Assembly: GCF_036226765.1 (NCBI RefSeq)
Contig: NZ_CP109017.1
Coordinates: 6,883,001 to 6,947,000 of the forward strand
DNA: 64,000 bases
Source: Streptomyces sp. NBC_00670
GTDB lineage: Bacteria > Actinomycetota > Actinomycetes > Streptomycetales > Streptomycetaceae
Direction: 5' to 3'
A program made the translations under genes and the position numbers. Within the stretch, counting starts at the first letter, position 1. The number at the start of each line of letters is the position of its first letter. The notes below the pieces were generated by a model, which made no database searches, was not told where the DNA came from, and was given only the letters and a program-made list of their open reading frames with translations. Shown here piece after piece: positions 40,268-48,502 of this stretch.

Positions 40268-41688
40268 GCGGTGCCTCCCGCGCCCGGACCGCCGTCCGGC
40301 TGCCCGGCCGGGACGACCGCCGTGGCCCGCAGGCCGTGCGGGACGGCCGACGTCAGGTGCAGCCGGCCGCCGCGGCCGGACAGGAGCTGCTCGGCGATGG
40401 CCAGGCCCAGGCCCGTGCCGGTCGTGCCGGGATGGCGGCCGGAGCGCCAGAACCGCTCGGTGGCGCGGCCGAGTTCGGCCGGGTCGAGGCCGGGGCCGTC
40501 GTCCGTCACCCTCAGGACGGCGCTCCCGTCCTCCCCCCGCCCGCACTCCACGGTGACGGTGGCGTCCGGGCCCGCGTACTTCAGCGCGTTGTCCAGCAGG
40601 ATGTCGGCGATCTGGGCGAACTCGCGGTCGCCGCACGCGGCCGGCACCGGCGGGTCGGCGTGCGCGAGCAGCCGCACCCCCGCGCGGCGGGCCACCGGCT
40701 CCCACAGCCGCGCCTGCGTCAGCGCCACGTCCGCCGCGTCGCAGTGCGCGGCCTCCTCCTCGTCGGCCACCGCCAGCTCCCCGGCCCGCTGCTCGGCGGC
40801 GGCCAGCGCCAGCAGATCGTCCAACAGGGTCTCCAGCCGGTCCAGTTCGGTGGTGACACCGGCGTACGTGCGCTCGGCGGAGCCCGGCAGATGGAGGTGC
40901 AGCGCGTCCACCCGCAGTCGCAGCGCCGCCATCGGGTTGCGCATCTGGTGGGAGGTGTCGGCGAGCAGCCGGCGCTGCTGCTCCAGGGCCGCCGTGACCG
41001 CGCTCGCCATCCGGTTGAACCCGGTGGCCAGCTGCCGCAGTTCCGGCGGCCCGCCGGCCCGCGCGTACTGCGGTGGCAGCCCCGCCGCCAGCCGGCCCAC
41101 CGCCCGGTCCAGCCGGCGCAGCGGGCTGACCACCCAGCGGGTCGCCGCCCGCGCCAGCACCGTGCAGGCCACGGCGACCAGCGCCGTACCGGCCCCCACG
41201 ACCGCCCAGCGCCGCGCGATGTCCCGCGCCGCCGCCCCCACCGAGGCCCGCAGCACCACCGCGCCCGACACCTGCGTGCCCGTACCGGCGGGCTCGGCGA
41301 ACATCACCGGCCCGTGCGACCAGGGGCGCAGCACGCCGCCGGGGTGCGCGGTACGGTTCCGCAGCGCCGCGTCGACGAGGCGGGCCACCCGGGGGTCGGC
41401 CGCCCGCATGCCGCCGGTCTGCACCACGGGACGGCGCCGGGTGTCGACGACGACCAGCGGTTCGCCGTACAGCTGTGTGTACCGCCGGGCCTCGGTGACC
41501 ACCTGCGAGGTCTCCCCGGTCGTCGCCGCCTGGTCCATGAGGGAGGCGAAGCGGTCCAGATCGGCCGTGCGGGCCAGCACCAGCTGCTGGGTGCGCTCGG
41601 AGGCGGTGAACGTCAGCAGCGGGATCGCGAACGCGGCCACCGCGAGCACGGCGAACGCCAGCAGCGCGGCCTGGACCCGGGTGCGCAC
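40264..41688 (-). CDS. Membrane sensor histidine kinase (OmpR-partner type)
   Basis: 474 aa. Transmembrane helices near residues 8-28 and 185-205 enclose an extracytoplasmic sensor of about 150 residues. A HAMP-like linker (VVSPLRRLDRAVGRL), the phospho-acceptor box LADTSHQMRNPMAALRLRVD and the ATPase boxes follow (DILLDNALKYAG for N, VTDDGPGLDP for G1, TGTGLGLAIAEQLL for G2). GTG 41688 lies 9 bases after the regulator stop. The external sensor probably meets the coupled TAXI protein. Confidence 0.9.
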   Translation of the reverse strand: MRTRVQAALLAFAVLAVAAFAIPLLTFTASERTQQLVLARTADLDRFASLMDQAATTGETSQVVTEARRYTQLYGEPLVVVDTRRRPVVQTGGMRAADPRVARLVDAALRNRTAHPGGVLRPWSHGPVMFAEPAGTGTQVSGAVVLRASVGAAARDIARRWAVVGAGTALVAVACTVLARAATRWVVSPLRRLDRAVGRLAAGLPPQYARAGGPPELRQLATGFNRMASAVTAALEQQRRLLADTSHQMRNPMAALRLRVDALHLHLPGSAERTYAGVTTELDRLETLLDDLLALAAAEQRAGELAVADEEEAAHCDAADVALTQARLWEPVARRAGVRLLAHADPPVPAACGDREFAQIADILLDNALKYAGPDATVTVECGRGEDGSAVLRVTDDGPGLDPAELGRATERFWRSGRHPGTTGTGLGLAIAEQLLSGRGGRLHLTSAVPHGLRATAVVPAGQPDGGPGAGGTA

Positions 41689-41697
41689 GGCGGTCCC

Positions 41698-42363
41698 TCA
41701 CTCCCCGAAGCGGTAGCCGAAGCCGCGGATGGTGGTGAGCAGGCCCGGGCGGCGCAGCTTGGCCCGGAGCTGGGTGAGGTGGACGTCCAGCGAACGGGAC
41801 ACGGCGTGGAAGGCGTCGCCCCACACCTCGTCGAGCAGCAGCTGACGGCTGACCGCGGTGCCCGCCCGCGCCGCCAGCACCGCCAGGACGTCGAACTCCT
41901 TCGTGGTCAGCTCCACCTCCGCCCCGGCCACCGTCACCCGGCGGGCCGCGAGGTCGACCTCGACGTCCCCGACCGCGACCGTGCGCGCGGCCCGGTCCCG
42001 CTCACCGCGTGCCGCCGCCCGCCGGGTGACCGCGTCGATACGGGCCAGCAGCTCCGCCAGCCGCACCGGCTTGACCAGGTAGTCGTCGGCGCCCAGACGC
42101 AGCCCGCGCACCACCGACCGCTCGTCGCCCCGCGCGGTCAGCACCACCACGCACAGATCGCTCACCGCGCGCAGCGCACGCAGCACCTCCAGACCGTCCA
42201 CGTCGGGCAGGCCCAGGTCCAGCAGGAGGACGTCGGCGCTGCGGTGGTAGGTCAGCACGTCCCGGCCGTGCCGCACCCGGCGGGTGACGTGGCCGTGGTC
42301 GTACAGCACCTCGACGAGCGCGGCGGCGACGCCGTCGTCGTCCTCGGCCAGAAGTATCTGCAC
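41698..42363 (-). CDS. OmpR-family response regulator
   Basis: 221 aa. The receiver domain begins VQILLAEDDDGVAAALVEVL, with the phosphoryl Asp in ADVLLLDLGLPDVDG, the conserved Thr in VVLTARG and the Lys in LVKPVR. The C-terminal winged helix is typical (LTTKEFDVLAVLAARAG, HLTQLRAKLRRPGLLTTIRGFGYRF). GTG 42363 is chosen because GGAAGG precedes it and the receiver starts there. It probably controls the divergent MFS symporter and its own operon, perhaps through the palindrome at 42461-42474. Confidence 0.92.
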   Translation of the reverse strand: MQILLAEDDDGVAAALVEVLYDHGHVTRRVRHGRDVLTYHRSADVLLLDLGLPDVDGLEVLRALRAVSDLCVVVLTARGDERSVVRGLRLGADDYLVKPVRLAELLARIDAVTRRAAARGERDRAARTVAVGDVEVDLAARRVTVAGAEVELTTKEFDVLAVLAARAGTAVSRQLLLDEVWGDAFHAVSRSLDVHLTQLRAKLRRPGLLTTIRGFGYRFGE

Positions 42364-42460
42364 GGTCGGGGCCTTCCGTGGGGCGGGGGCAGGGGGCGGG
42401 GCCGACTGTAGACCCGCCCGCTGTGCGCGGTCCAAGGGATCTCACACGGCGGTCACCAGC

Positions 42461-42474
42461 GACGACGCGTCGTC
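42461..42474. promoter_or_regulatory. 14-bp perfect palindrome between response regulator and symporter
   Basis: GACGACGCGTCGTC is its own reverse complement and lies in the 289-base divergent intergenic region. A nearby AT-richer stretch (TTAAGGGACGGTTAG) may hold the symporter promoter. It is a candidate operator. Confidence 0.35.
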
Positions 42475-42652
42475 GGGGGGCGGGGCGCCGGTTGTGTTAA
42501 GGGACGGTTAGTTCTGGGCCGCGCGCCCTCCACGGCACCGCACGGAACCGGCCACGCTGCATCCGCCCGTCGCCGCTCGGCGGGCCGGATCCGCGGCCGG
42601 ACGCCACGGCCGCATCCACAGCATCCGTTCCCCAGACCCCAAGGAGAGGTCC

Positions 42653-44095
42653 GTGGCCACGACAGGCGCACCGACCACCGCGCGCAGCCCCCTCAAGGCG
42701 CTGATCGGCGGTTCGGTCGGCAACATGATCGAGTGGTACGACTGGTTCGTCTACTCCACCTTCTCCGTCTACTTCGCCTCCGCGTTCTTCCCCGACGGCA
42801 ACGCCACCGCGCAACTGCTGAACACCGCCGGGATCTTCGCCGTCGGCTTCTTCATGCGGCCGGTCGGCGGGTGGCTGCTCGGCCGCGTCGGCGACCGCAA
42901 GGGCCGCAAGGCGGCACTCACCACCACCGTCACGCTGATGTCGCTCAGCGCCATCCTCATCGCCTTCGCGCCCACCTACGACCAGGTCGGCTACGTCAGC
43001 GTCGCCGTGCTGCTGGTGGCGCGGCTGTTGCAGGGGCTGTCCGTCGGCGGTGAGTACGCGGCCAGCGCGGCGTACCTCAGCGAGGCGTCCACGCCGGGGC
43101 GGCGCGGGTTCTTCGCGAGCTGGCAGATGGTGTCGATGAAGGTCGGCCAGCTCGTCGGGCTCGGTATGCAGATCAGCCTGCAGCACAGCATGTCGGACGC
43201 GACGCTCACGTCGTGGGGATGGCGCGTCCCCTTCGTCGTCGGCGCGGCCGGCGCGGCGGGCATCTTCTATCTGCGGCGCAACCTGATGGAGACCGAGGCG
43301 TACGACGAGCTGTCCGCGGCGGAGGGGGACGGCGAGGGCGCCGGTGAGCGTGCCCGGCGGGGGACGTTGCGGGCGCTGCTCGCCTACAAGCGGGAGTTCG
43401 CGCTCGTCATCGGGTTCAGCATGGGTGGCACGTTGTGCGACTACACGTACTCGACGTATCTCACGAAGTACCTGTCGAACACGGCCGGACTGAGCAAGGA
43501 CACGGCGGCGCTGGTGAGCTTCTGCGCGCTGATCGTCTTCATGGTGCTGCAGCCATTGGCGGGCGCCTTGTCCGACCGGGTCGGACGGCGGCCGTTGCTG
43601 ATCACGTTCGGAGTGGGGGCGGTGCTGGGGACGGTGCCGTTGATGACCGCGCTGGGGCATGTGAGTTCGTTCGGTGGGGCGTTGGTGCTGATGGTGGCGG
43701 GGCTGGTGGTGATCACCGGGTACACGTCGATCAGCGCGGTGGTGAAGACGGAGCTGTTTCCGACGCATGTACGGGCGCTGGGGGTGGCGTTGCCGTACGC
43801 CATCGGCAACGCGTTGTTCGGGGGGACGGCGCAGTATGTGGCGCTGTGGTTCAAGAACGCGGGGGCGGAGTCGGGGTTCTACTGGTATGTGACGGGGTGT
43901 GCGGCGGTGTCGTTGGTGGTGTACCTGCGGATGCGGGAGACGAAGGACGTCTCACTCGAGCAACCCGGTGACCAGGCGTTTTCCGGTGACCTGGGGCGGA
44001 GTTCCCCGTCTCGGCCCGCCTCGGCCCGTTTCAGCTCTTCTCGCCGCCCAGCCGTGTTCCCGTGGGAGCACGCCGGGCACGACCGGGATTCGTAA
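42653..44095 (+). CDS. MFS metabolite:H+ symporter (KgtP/ProP-like), C-terminus possibly altered by element insertion
   Basis: 480 aa, 12 predicted helices. The N-terminal signature GGSVGNMIEWYDWFVYSTFSVYF and GRVGDRKGRKAALTTTV are those of the metabolite:H+ symporters for dicarboxylates, osmolytes and similar solutes. AAGGAGAGG precedes GTG 42653. Helix 12 ends near LRMRETKDVSL; about 45 further residues, Ser/Arg-rich and without similarity to helices, follow into sequence that leads to the accessory region. The 3' half uses far more G/T-ending codons than the 5' half. The divergent two-component/TAXI operon suggests organic-acid uptake. Confidence 0.87.
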   Translation: MATTGAPTTARSPLKALIGGSVGNMIEWYDWFVYSTFSVYFASAFFPDGNATAQLLNTAGIFAVGFFMRPVGGWLLGRVGDRKGRKAALTTTVTLMSLSAILIAFAPTYDQVGYVSVAVLLVARLLQGLSVGGEYAASAAYLSEASTPGRRGFFASWQMVSMKVGQLVGLGMQISLQHSMSDATLTSWGWRVPFVVGAAGAAGIFYLRRNLMETEAYDELSAAEGDGEGAGERARRGTLRALLAYKREFALVIGFSMGGTLCDYTYSTYLTKYLSNTAGLSKDTAALVSFCALIVFMVLQPLAGALSDRVGRRPLLITFGVGAVLGTVPLMTALGHVSSFGGALVLMVAGLVVITGYTSISAVVKTELFPTHVRALGVALPYAIGNALFGGTAQYVALWFKNAGAESGFYWYVTGCAAVSLVVYLRMRETKDVSLEQPGDQAFSGDLGRSSPSRPASARFSSSRRPAVFPWEHAGHDRDS

Positions 44096-44100
44096 CCCGA

Positions 44101-44123
44101 GTGAGCAGCCAAAACCTGCTCAC
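44101..44123 (+). terminator. Hairpin after the symporter gene
   Basis: GTGAGCAG and CTGCTCAC pair perfectly around CCAAAAC, six bases beyond the symporter stop codon. It could be a weak intrinsic terminator. Confidence 0.5.
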
Positions 44124-44207
44124 CCAACTCACCCGGCGGCCTTCCGTGAGCGTCCATACGGATCATGGCCGGAACACCTCGCCGGGACGTCGTGCAGGAG
44201 GGGATCT

Positions 44208-44240
44208 TGCTGGGCCCGGCGCGCGCTGCCGGGCCCAGCA
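44208..44240. terminator. Strong 13-bp hairpin at the host/accessory boundary
   Basis: TGCTGGGCCCGGC (44208-44220) and GCCGGGCCCAGCA (44228-44240) are exact complements around GCGCGCT. It separates the symporter gene from the XRE regulator and argues against the regulator starting as far upstream as the open frame allows. Confidence 0.65.
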
Positions 44241-44436
44241 GCGGCCTCATGACTCCCGCTTGCGGAGCATGGAGGCAGAGACCGCTCCCGCCACCCAAGG
44301 GCCCCAGGGCGGCAAGCATTCAGCCCATTCGGGACGTTCCTGGCGGGAAGTCCCAGCATTCAAGCAGCTCGCAAGGCGGCTGAAAAGTGCCCAGCTGGGC
44401 ACTGACACAAGATCTTTTCCCCACGACGTTGGTGGG

Positions 44437-44721
44437 GTGCCCGAGCAAGAGCCCGACTGGAGCGTTCTCCGGCGCCGCGCCATCGGAGAACGCATCCGCA
44501 CCGCGCGCCGGCACCGGAAACTGACACAGGAGCAGCTGGCCCACGCCATCGGCCTGGACCGCCGGACCGTCCACCGCTACGAGACGGCCCTGCGCGACCC
44601 CACCCTGTCCATGCTGCTGCTGATCGCAGACGGCCTCGAAGTCTCGCTGGCAGCTCTCGTCGAGGTGTCCTCCGAGCTGGATATGCGCCAGGCCCGCCGC
44701 GACGACCGCCCCTCGCGCTGA
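44437..44721 (+). CDS. Small XRE-family helix-turn-helix regulator
   Basis: 94 aa from GTG 44437 (begins VPEQEPDWSVLRRRAIGERI). The HTH is complete: RIRTARRHRKLTQEQLAHAIGLDRRTVHRYETALRDPTLSMLLLIADGLEVSLAALVE. An alternative in-frame ATG at 44269 would add 56 residues without domain character. The short form matches the usual length of such Streptomyces regulators. It is convergent with the three-gene unit that ends at 44755. It could be a repressor of the accessory cassette or prophage. Confidence 0.75.
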   Translation: MPEQEPDWSVLRRRAIGERIRTARRHRKLTQEQLAHAIGLDRRTVHRYETALRDPTLSMLLLIADGLEVSLAALVEVSSELDMRQARRDDRPSR

Positions 44722-44754
44722 GCGGGCCCGCACATGGCGCCCGCCCCCTACCGC

Positions 44755-44934
44755 TCAGGCAGGCCGCGCGGATTCCATCGAGGCGCGCTGTTCGGCCAGG
44801 GCTCCGCGCTGGATCCGGTAGCCGGTCCCGCAGACGTCGTCCACCCGGCATCGCGGACACCACTGGCGATGGCTGAGCCACACCTGCGCCGCTGGCGCCC
44901 GCCGGACTACCGGCAGCTCCTGCGGCCGCCTCAC
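44755..44934 (-). CDS. 59-aa Cys-containing small protein, third gene of an unrecognised operon
   Basis: It starts at GTG 44934, which overlaps the upstream stop as GTGA. The product has a central segment HRQWCPRCRVDDVCGTGY with three cysteines (CxxC plus one more) that could bind zinc, followed by a charged helix. No family is recognised. Coupling to two longer genes and a coherent, cysteine-rich sequence support it as real. Confidence 0.55.
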   Translation of the reverse strand: MRRPQELPVVRRAPAAQVWLSHRQWCPRCRVDDVCGTGYRIQRGALAEQRASMESARPA

Positions 44935-45824
44935 CGGGCGGGCCGCTGCCTTGTGCTGACGACCGTTTGGGTCTGGCCGGGCTCTCCTGGGTGGGTGTCC
45001 TCGGCGATCCGGTAGACGACGTGGTCGGCACTCCAGTCGCGGCCCGGGTCCCAGGGGCGCCGACGCCTGCGCAGCCGGAACCCGGCCTCCTGCAGCGCCC
45101 CCACGGCCAGCCGTACGCCCGCTGTCCAGTGCGCCTCGGCTCCCACCGGCGCCACCGGCCGGTCCTCGAGCCGCCGGAAACGCGCATCCGGGAACCACTT
45201 CACCAGGCCGGCCTCCACGGACCCGGGCGGCCACAGCTCCTCCGGCAGCGTCTGGATCACGCACATCCCGGCGCCAGTCGCCCGCTGCATCCCGTGGTCC
45301 CACAGCTGCGGCTGCGAGGAACGGAGCGCATCCTGCATGCGCCGCAACGGGTCCGGGCGCCGCTCCCCGGGCTGCCGGCGGAGGCGCGGGGGGCTGGCGC
45401 GGCGGAGCTCCGCCGCGGGGCGCAACCCGCTGGGCACGCCGTGCGGAAGCCGGTAGACGACCAGGGAGGCGTCGACGTGGTGTTCCGGCGTCCTGGGGGT
45501 GCCCCATTGCTCGACGACGTACTCGTGCCGTCGCAGCTGGCGCGCGCACTGTCCCAGCCGATCCTCCCAGTGCCGCCTCTGCGACACCACGTCGGCGCCC
45601 CGGTATGCGGGGTCCGGGTAGAACGTCACGACGCAGGCCCGCTCGGAGCGGGTCGGCCAGAGCTCCTCGGGCAGCGGCTCGGCGCGGAACCAGCCCCATC
45701 CCTCGGGGATCGCCCGGGGCCGCGCGCTGAAGTCCAGATGCAGCCCGCCGATCCCGAGCCGCTCGAGCAGGGTGTTCGTCTCCGTGATGCTGACCGCGAC
45801 GGGTGTGGTCGGGTCGTACCTCAT
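44931..45824 (-). CDS. Unrecognised 297-aa protein with two homologous halves
   Basis: Two regions are alike. The first contains PLPEELWPTRSERACVVTFY and later HHVDASLVVYRLP. The second contains TLPEELWPPGSVEAGLVKWF and later WSADHVVYRIAED. The shared LPEELWP, the Phe-Pro-Asp step and VVYR at matching distances indicate an internal tandem duplication. No membrane segment or catalytic motif was recognised. Its ATG (45824) overlaps the preceding stop by four bases, and its stop overlaps the next start, so three genes are translated as a chain. Function unknown. Confidence 0.72.
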   Translation of the reverse strand: MRYDPTTPVAVSITETNTLLERLGIGGLHLDFSARPRAIPEGWGWFRAEPLPEELWPTRSERACVVTFYPDPAYRGADVVSQRRHWEDRLGQCARQLRRHEYVVEQWGTPRTPEHHVDASLVVYRLPHGVPSGLRPAAELRRASPPRLRRQPGERRPDPLRRMQDALRSSQPQLWDHGMQRATGAGMCVIQTLPEELWPPGSVEAGLVKWFPDARFRRLEDRPVAPVGAEAHWTAGVRLAVGALQEAGFRLRRRRRPWDPGRDWSADHVVYRIAEDTHPGEPGQTQTVVSTRQRPAR

Positions 45825-46330
45825 GAGCCCGCCCCGCCCGTCGAGGTGGTGGCCTCCGCGGGCTCGAGGCGGCTGTGGCCGAGCTGCACGAGCTCCGCCA
45901 CGGCGCGCGGCTTGCACAGGTCGCCATCGTAGCGGGGCGGCACGATCCAGTGCGGCCCCGGCGGCTCCACGCGGTGCGGGGCGGGCAGCCCGAGGTAGAC
46001 GCCGTCGCCGAGGCACGCCGCGAGGCGCTCGTGCTGCCACGTCAGGCCGGCGTGCCCGTGGATCAGCGCGTAGTACAGGGGGCCGACGGCGTGACGCGGG
46101 TCGAGGGCGACGGCGCCGTCCAGGTGGTCGAGCAGGTACTCGGCGACCTCGGCGTGGTCCTCGGTCTGCGCGGCCGCGTGGACCAGGGCGCCGGGCACTC
46201 GGATCGCGGAGATCCGTACTCCCATGGCCAGGAGCGCGAAACCGGTGCACTGCATCTCACGGGCCGCCTCGGACGGCCTGGGATGGGAGCGGGACAGCCA
46301 GGAGATGAGCAGATGGGACGGAGTCGGCAT
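45821..46330 (-). CDS. Unrecognised 169-aa protein, first gene of the three-gene unit
   Basis: The product starts MPTPSHLLISWLSRSHPRPS and contains helical blocks (AREMQCTGFALLAMGVRISA, AEVAEYLLDHLDGAVALDPR), then ALIHGHAGLTWQHERLAACL and a Pro/Trp stretch (PGPHWIVPPRYDGDL). GGAGGTTCCG precedes ATG 46330. It diverges from the large XRE regulator gene across 250 bases, a common arrangement for a regulator and its target operon. I do not recognise the family. Confidence 0.7.
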   Translation of the reverse strand: MPTPSHLLISWLSRSHPRPSEAAREMQCTGFALLAMGVRISAIRVPGALVHAAAQTEDHAEVAEYLLDHLDGAVALDPRHAVGPLYYALIHGHAGLTWQHERLAACLGDGVYLGLPAPHRVEPPGPHWIVPPRYDGDLCKPRAVAELVQLGHSRLEPAEATTSTGGAGS

Positions 46331-46580
46331 CGGAACCTCCAGTACGAGCAGGGATGGACGGGACGGGCGGCGCGGCCGGTAATCGGCGCTCGCCGTCCCC
46401 GCGTCCGCCCGGAGCTGCCTGCCTGCCACCCACGGGTGAGGTTTCGCTTTCAGCACCCACCGTGACGGCCTCCCTACTAGGCTCGATCGCTGGTGGGTAC
46501 GACCGTAGAAAGCGCAGGTCGCGCCCTGAAGTGACCGCCAGTACGGGTTATCCGGCGTCACCCGCAAGGAGAGACGCACC

Positions 46581-47693
46581 ATGCCGCCACGCCAGCCCGC
46601 AACCCTGACCGCCGGTCAGGGATCCCCCCGGCCCCGCCTCGGAGTGATCTCCGGATACGCCCTGCGCGTCATACGGGAGCAGCTGGGCTACACCCAGGAG
46701 GAGACGGCAGGCCAGGTGCAGGTCTCGCCCGACACGATCGCTGGCTGGGAGTCCGGACGCCGCCCGCTGACCGCCGTACCGGTCGGGCAGATGCTGATGC
46801 TGCGCCACCGACTCCTCGCCCTCGGGACGACGCCCGCCCTCCTGACCGCGTTCGAGCGGGCCCTCGAGGCGGACGTGCTCCTCGCCGGCGCTCTCGATGA
46901 GGCGACGCCGCCGGAGGGCAGCCCGCTGGGCTCCTGGGTGATGCAGCGCGACCTCGTAGAGGTCCTCACCTGGCCGCTGAACGGCGTCGCCCCAACGCCC
47001 CTGCGGTCCCTGCCCGCCCCGGCACGGCCCCGGCGCGGGCCCGTGCCGACCGCTCCCGAACTCAGCGACCGCGACCGCACGGTCTTCTTCGACCGGATGC
47101 GGGCCACTGCCGAGCAGGCGCGCGGCGAGGGGCAGTTCCTCCTGCGACGCCAGGCCCTGTACCTGGCGGGCTACGACGACAGCCACGACACCCCGCAGTG
47201 GCTCGCCCACCAGCAATCCCTCGAGCGCCCCGACGGCTGGCTCACGGACTGGCTGAACTCCCGCTCCGTCGCCGCCGTCTCCGCCCGGCAGGGAGACACC
47301 GACCGCATGGAGCACTTCATCGACTCCGTCCTCCTCGACGACGACCCCGGGGAAGCCGCCAACCTGGCCTACTGGGCCTACTGGATCGGCGAGACCCCAC
47401 ACGTCGAGTTGTCCGACGACTTCATCGCCTCCCGCGCACCGGGCGCCTGGCACGGCGAGAAACTCCTCAACCACCTCACCCGCGGCCTCCGGCCCGACCA
47501 CGGCTTCCTGACGCTGAACATCCACAGCATCTGGGCCCTCCTCACGATCCGCCCCCACCTCCTGCGCTCCGGCGCAGCAGGCCGCGCCCTCAACGAGCGG
47601 ATCCCGATGATGTTGGATAGCGGGCAGTTGTCGACGCGCGCGCGTCGGGAACTAGACGGCATCCGCTACGCGATCCGCCTCGCAGAGGCGTGA
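46581..47693 (+). CDS. XRE-family regulator with long C-terminal helical domain
   Basis: 370 aa. The HTH lies at residues 25-75 (YALRVIREQLGYTQEETAGQVQVSPDTIAGWESGRRPLTAVPVGQ). The rest is helical, with repeated Trp/Leu segments (PQWLAHQQSLERPDGWLTDWL, NLAYWAYWIGETPHVELSDD), perhaps a TPR-like sensor. AAGGAGAGAC precedes ATG 46581. It is followed after 12 bases by the HD phosphohydrolase, so the two are co-transcribed, and it is divergent from the three unknown genes, probable targets. Such HTH-HD pairs recur in actinomycete accessory regions, but their role is unknown. Confidence 0.82.
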   Translation: MPPRQPATLTAGQGSPRPRLGVISGYALRVIREQLGYTQEETAGQVQVSPDTIAGWESGRRPLTAVPVGQMLMLRHRLLALGTTPALLTAFERALEADVLLAGALDEATPPEGSPLGSWVMQRDLVEVLTWPLNGVAPTPLRSLPAPARPRRGPVPTAPELSDRDRTVFFDRMRATAEQARGEGQFLLRRQALYLAGYDDSHDTPQWLAHQQSLERPDGWLTDWLNSRSVAAVSARQGDTDRMEHFIDSVLLDDDPGEAANLAYWAYWIGETPHVELSDDFIASRAPGAWHGEKLLNHLTRGLRPDHGFLTLNIHSIWALLTIRPHLLRSGAAGRALNERIPMMLDSGQLSTRARRELDGIRYAIRLAEA

Positions 47694-47705
47694 AGGGAGT
47701 CCACA

Positions 47706-48287
47706 GTGGCAGAGGACTTGTCCCCCGTGGCCCGGTTCCTGTACGAGGCAGGGACCCTGAAGCAGACCAAGCGCAGCGGATGGTGGATGGCCGGCGTCCG
47801 GGACCCCGAGTCCGTCGCGGAGCACTCCTGGCGCACCGCCCTGATCGCGACGATCATCGCCAAGCTCGAGGGCGCGGACCCCGCGCAGGCCGCGTTCCTC
47901 GCCGTGTGGCACGACGCCCACGAGACCCGCACCGGCGACGTGAACTACCTCGGCCGGAAGTACGCGCCCCAGGCCGACCCGGAAGCGGTCACGGCCGACC
48001 AGGTCGCCGGGATGCCGGACAGCGTGGCGTCCGCCGTGCGGGACCTGATCGCCGAGTACGAGGCCAAGCAGTCGCCGGAGGCGCTCTGTGCCCGCGACGC
48101 CGACAAGCTGGAGTGCATGATCCAGGGCATCGAGTACAAATCGCAGGGCTACACGGACGCCCAGCGGTGGATCGACAACAGCCGAGGCCGCATCACCACG
48201 AAGTCCGGGCAGCAACTCGCGGACGAGGTCCTCGCCACCGGCTCCCTGGACTGGCTGCGCACCGCGCTCGGCGAGCAGCAGCCCTGA
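47706..48287 (+). CDS. HD-domain phosphohydrolase, YfbR-like 5'-nucleotidase type
   Basis: 193 aa. Metal-site motifs: VAEHSWRTALIATIIAK (first His), LAVWHDAHETRTGD (HD pair) and a late Asp in LCARDADKLECMIQG, the HD_3 arrangement of YfbR/YGK1 5'-deoxynucleotidases. It is predicted to release phosphate from (deoxy)nucleoside monophosphates or a related nucleotide. GTG 47706 follows GAAGGGAG and is coupled to the XRE gene upstream. Nucleotide-cleaving HD enzymes in accessory islands are sometimes defensive; that is speculative here. Confidence 0.85.
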   Translation: MAEDLSPVARFLYEAGTLKQTKRSGWWMAGVRDPESVAEHSWRTALIATIIAKLEGADPAQAAFLAVWHDAHETRTGDVNYLGRKYAPQADPEAVTADQVAGMPDSVASAVRDLIAEYEAKQSPEALCARDADKLECMIQGIEYKSQGYTDAQRWIDNSRGRITTKSGQQLADEVLATGSLDWLRTALGEQQP

Positions 48288-48314
48288 CCCGGGCTCTGTC
48301 CCGCAATGGCAAAA

Positions 48315-48348
48315 CCGGGCCCCTCCCACGTGTGTGGGAGGGGCCCGG
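48315..48348 (+). terminator. Strong 15-bp hairpin terminator after the HD gene
   Basis: CCGGGCCCCTCCCAC (48315-48329) and GTGGGAGGGGCCCGG (48334-48348) are exact complements around GTGT, 28 bases past the HD gene stop. It insulates the accessory cassette from the convergent prophage lysis genes. Confidence 0.85.
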
Positions 48349-48502
48349 CCCTGTTGAGCGCTCGCAGCATCGGCTCCTGATGATTTGAGCACCCGCAGTA
48401 TGGCGTACGGCACCGACAGCCATTTCACGCCTGGTAATCGAAGACGCCAGCCCGCACCGGCGCCTTCGAAACTCGTGGCAGAGGACGATTGACGCCTTGG
48501 GA

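Noticed and set aside
47705..48486. Direct repeat GTGGCAGAGGAC at the HD gene start and near 48475
   Set aside because: Only 12 bases, no second feature of an att site, and the second copy is followed at once by a stop. Treated as chance without further evidence.
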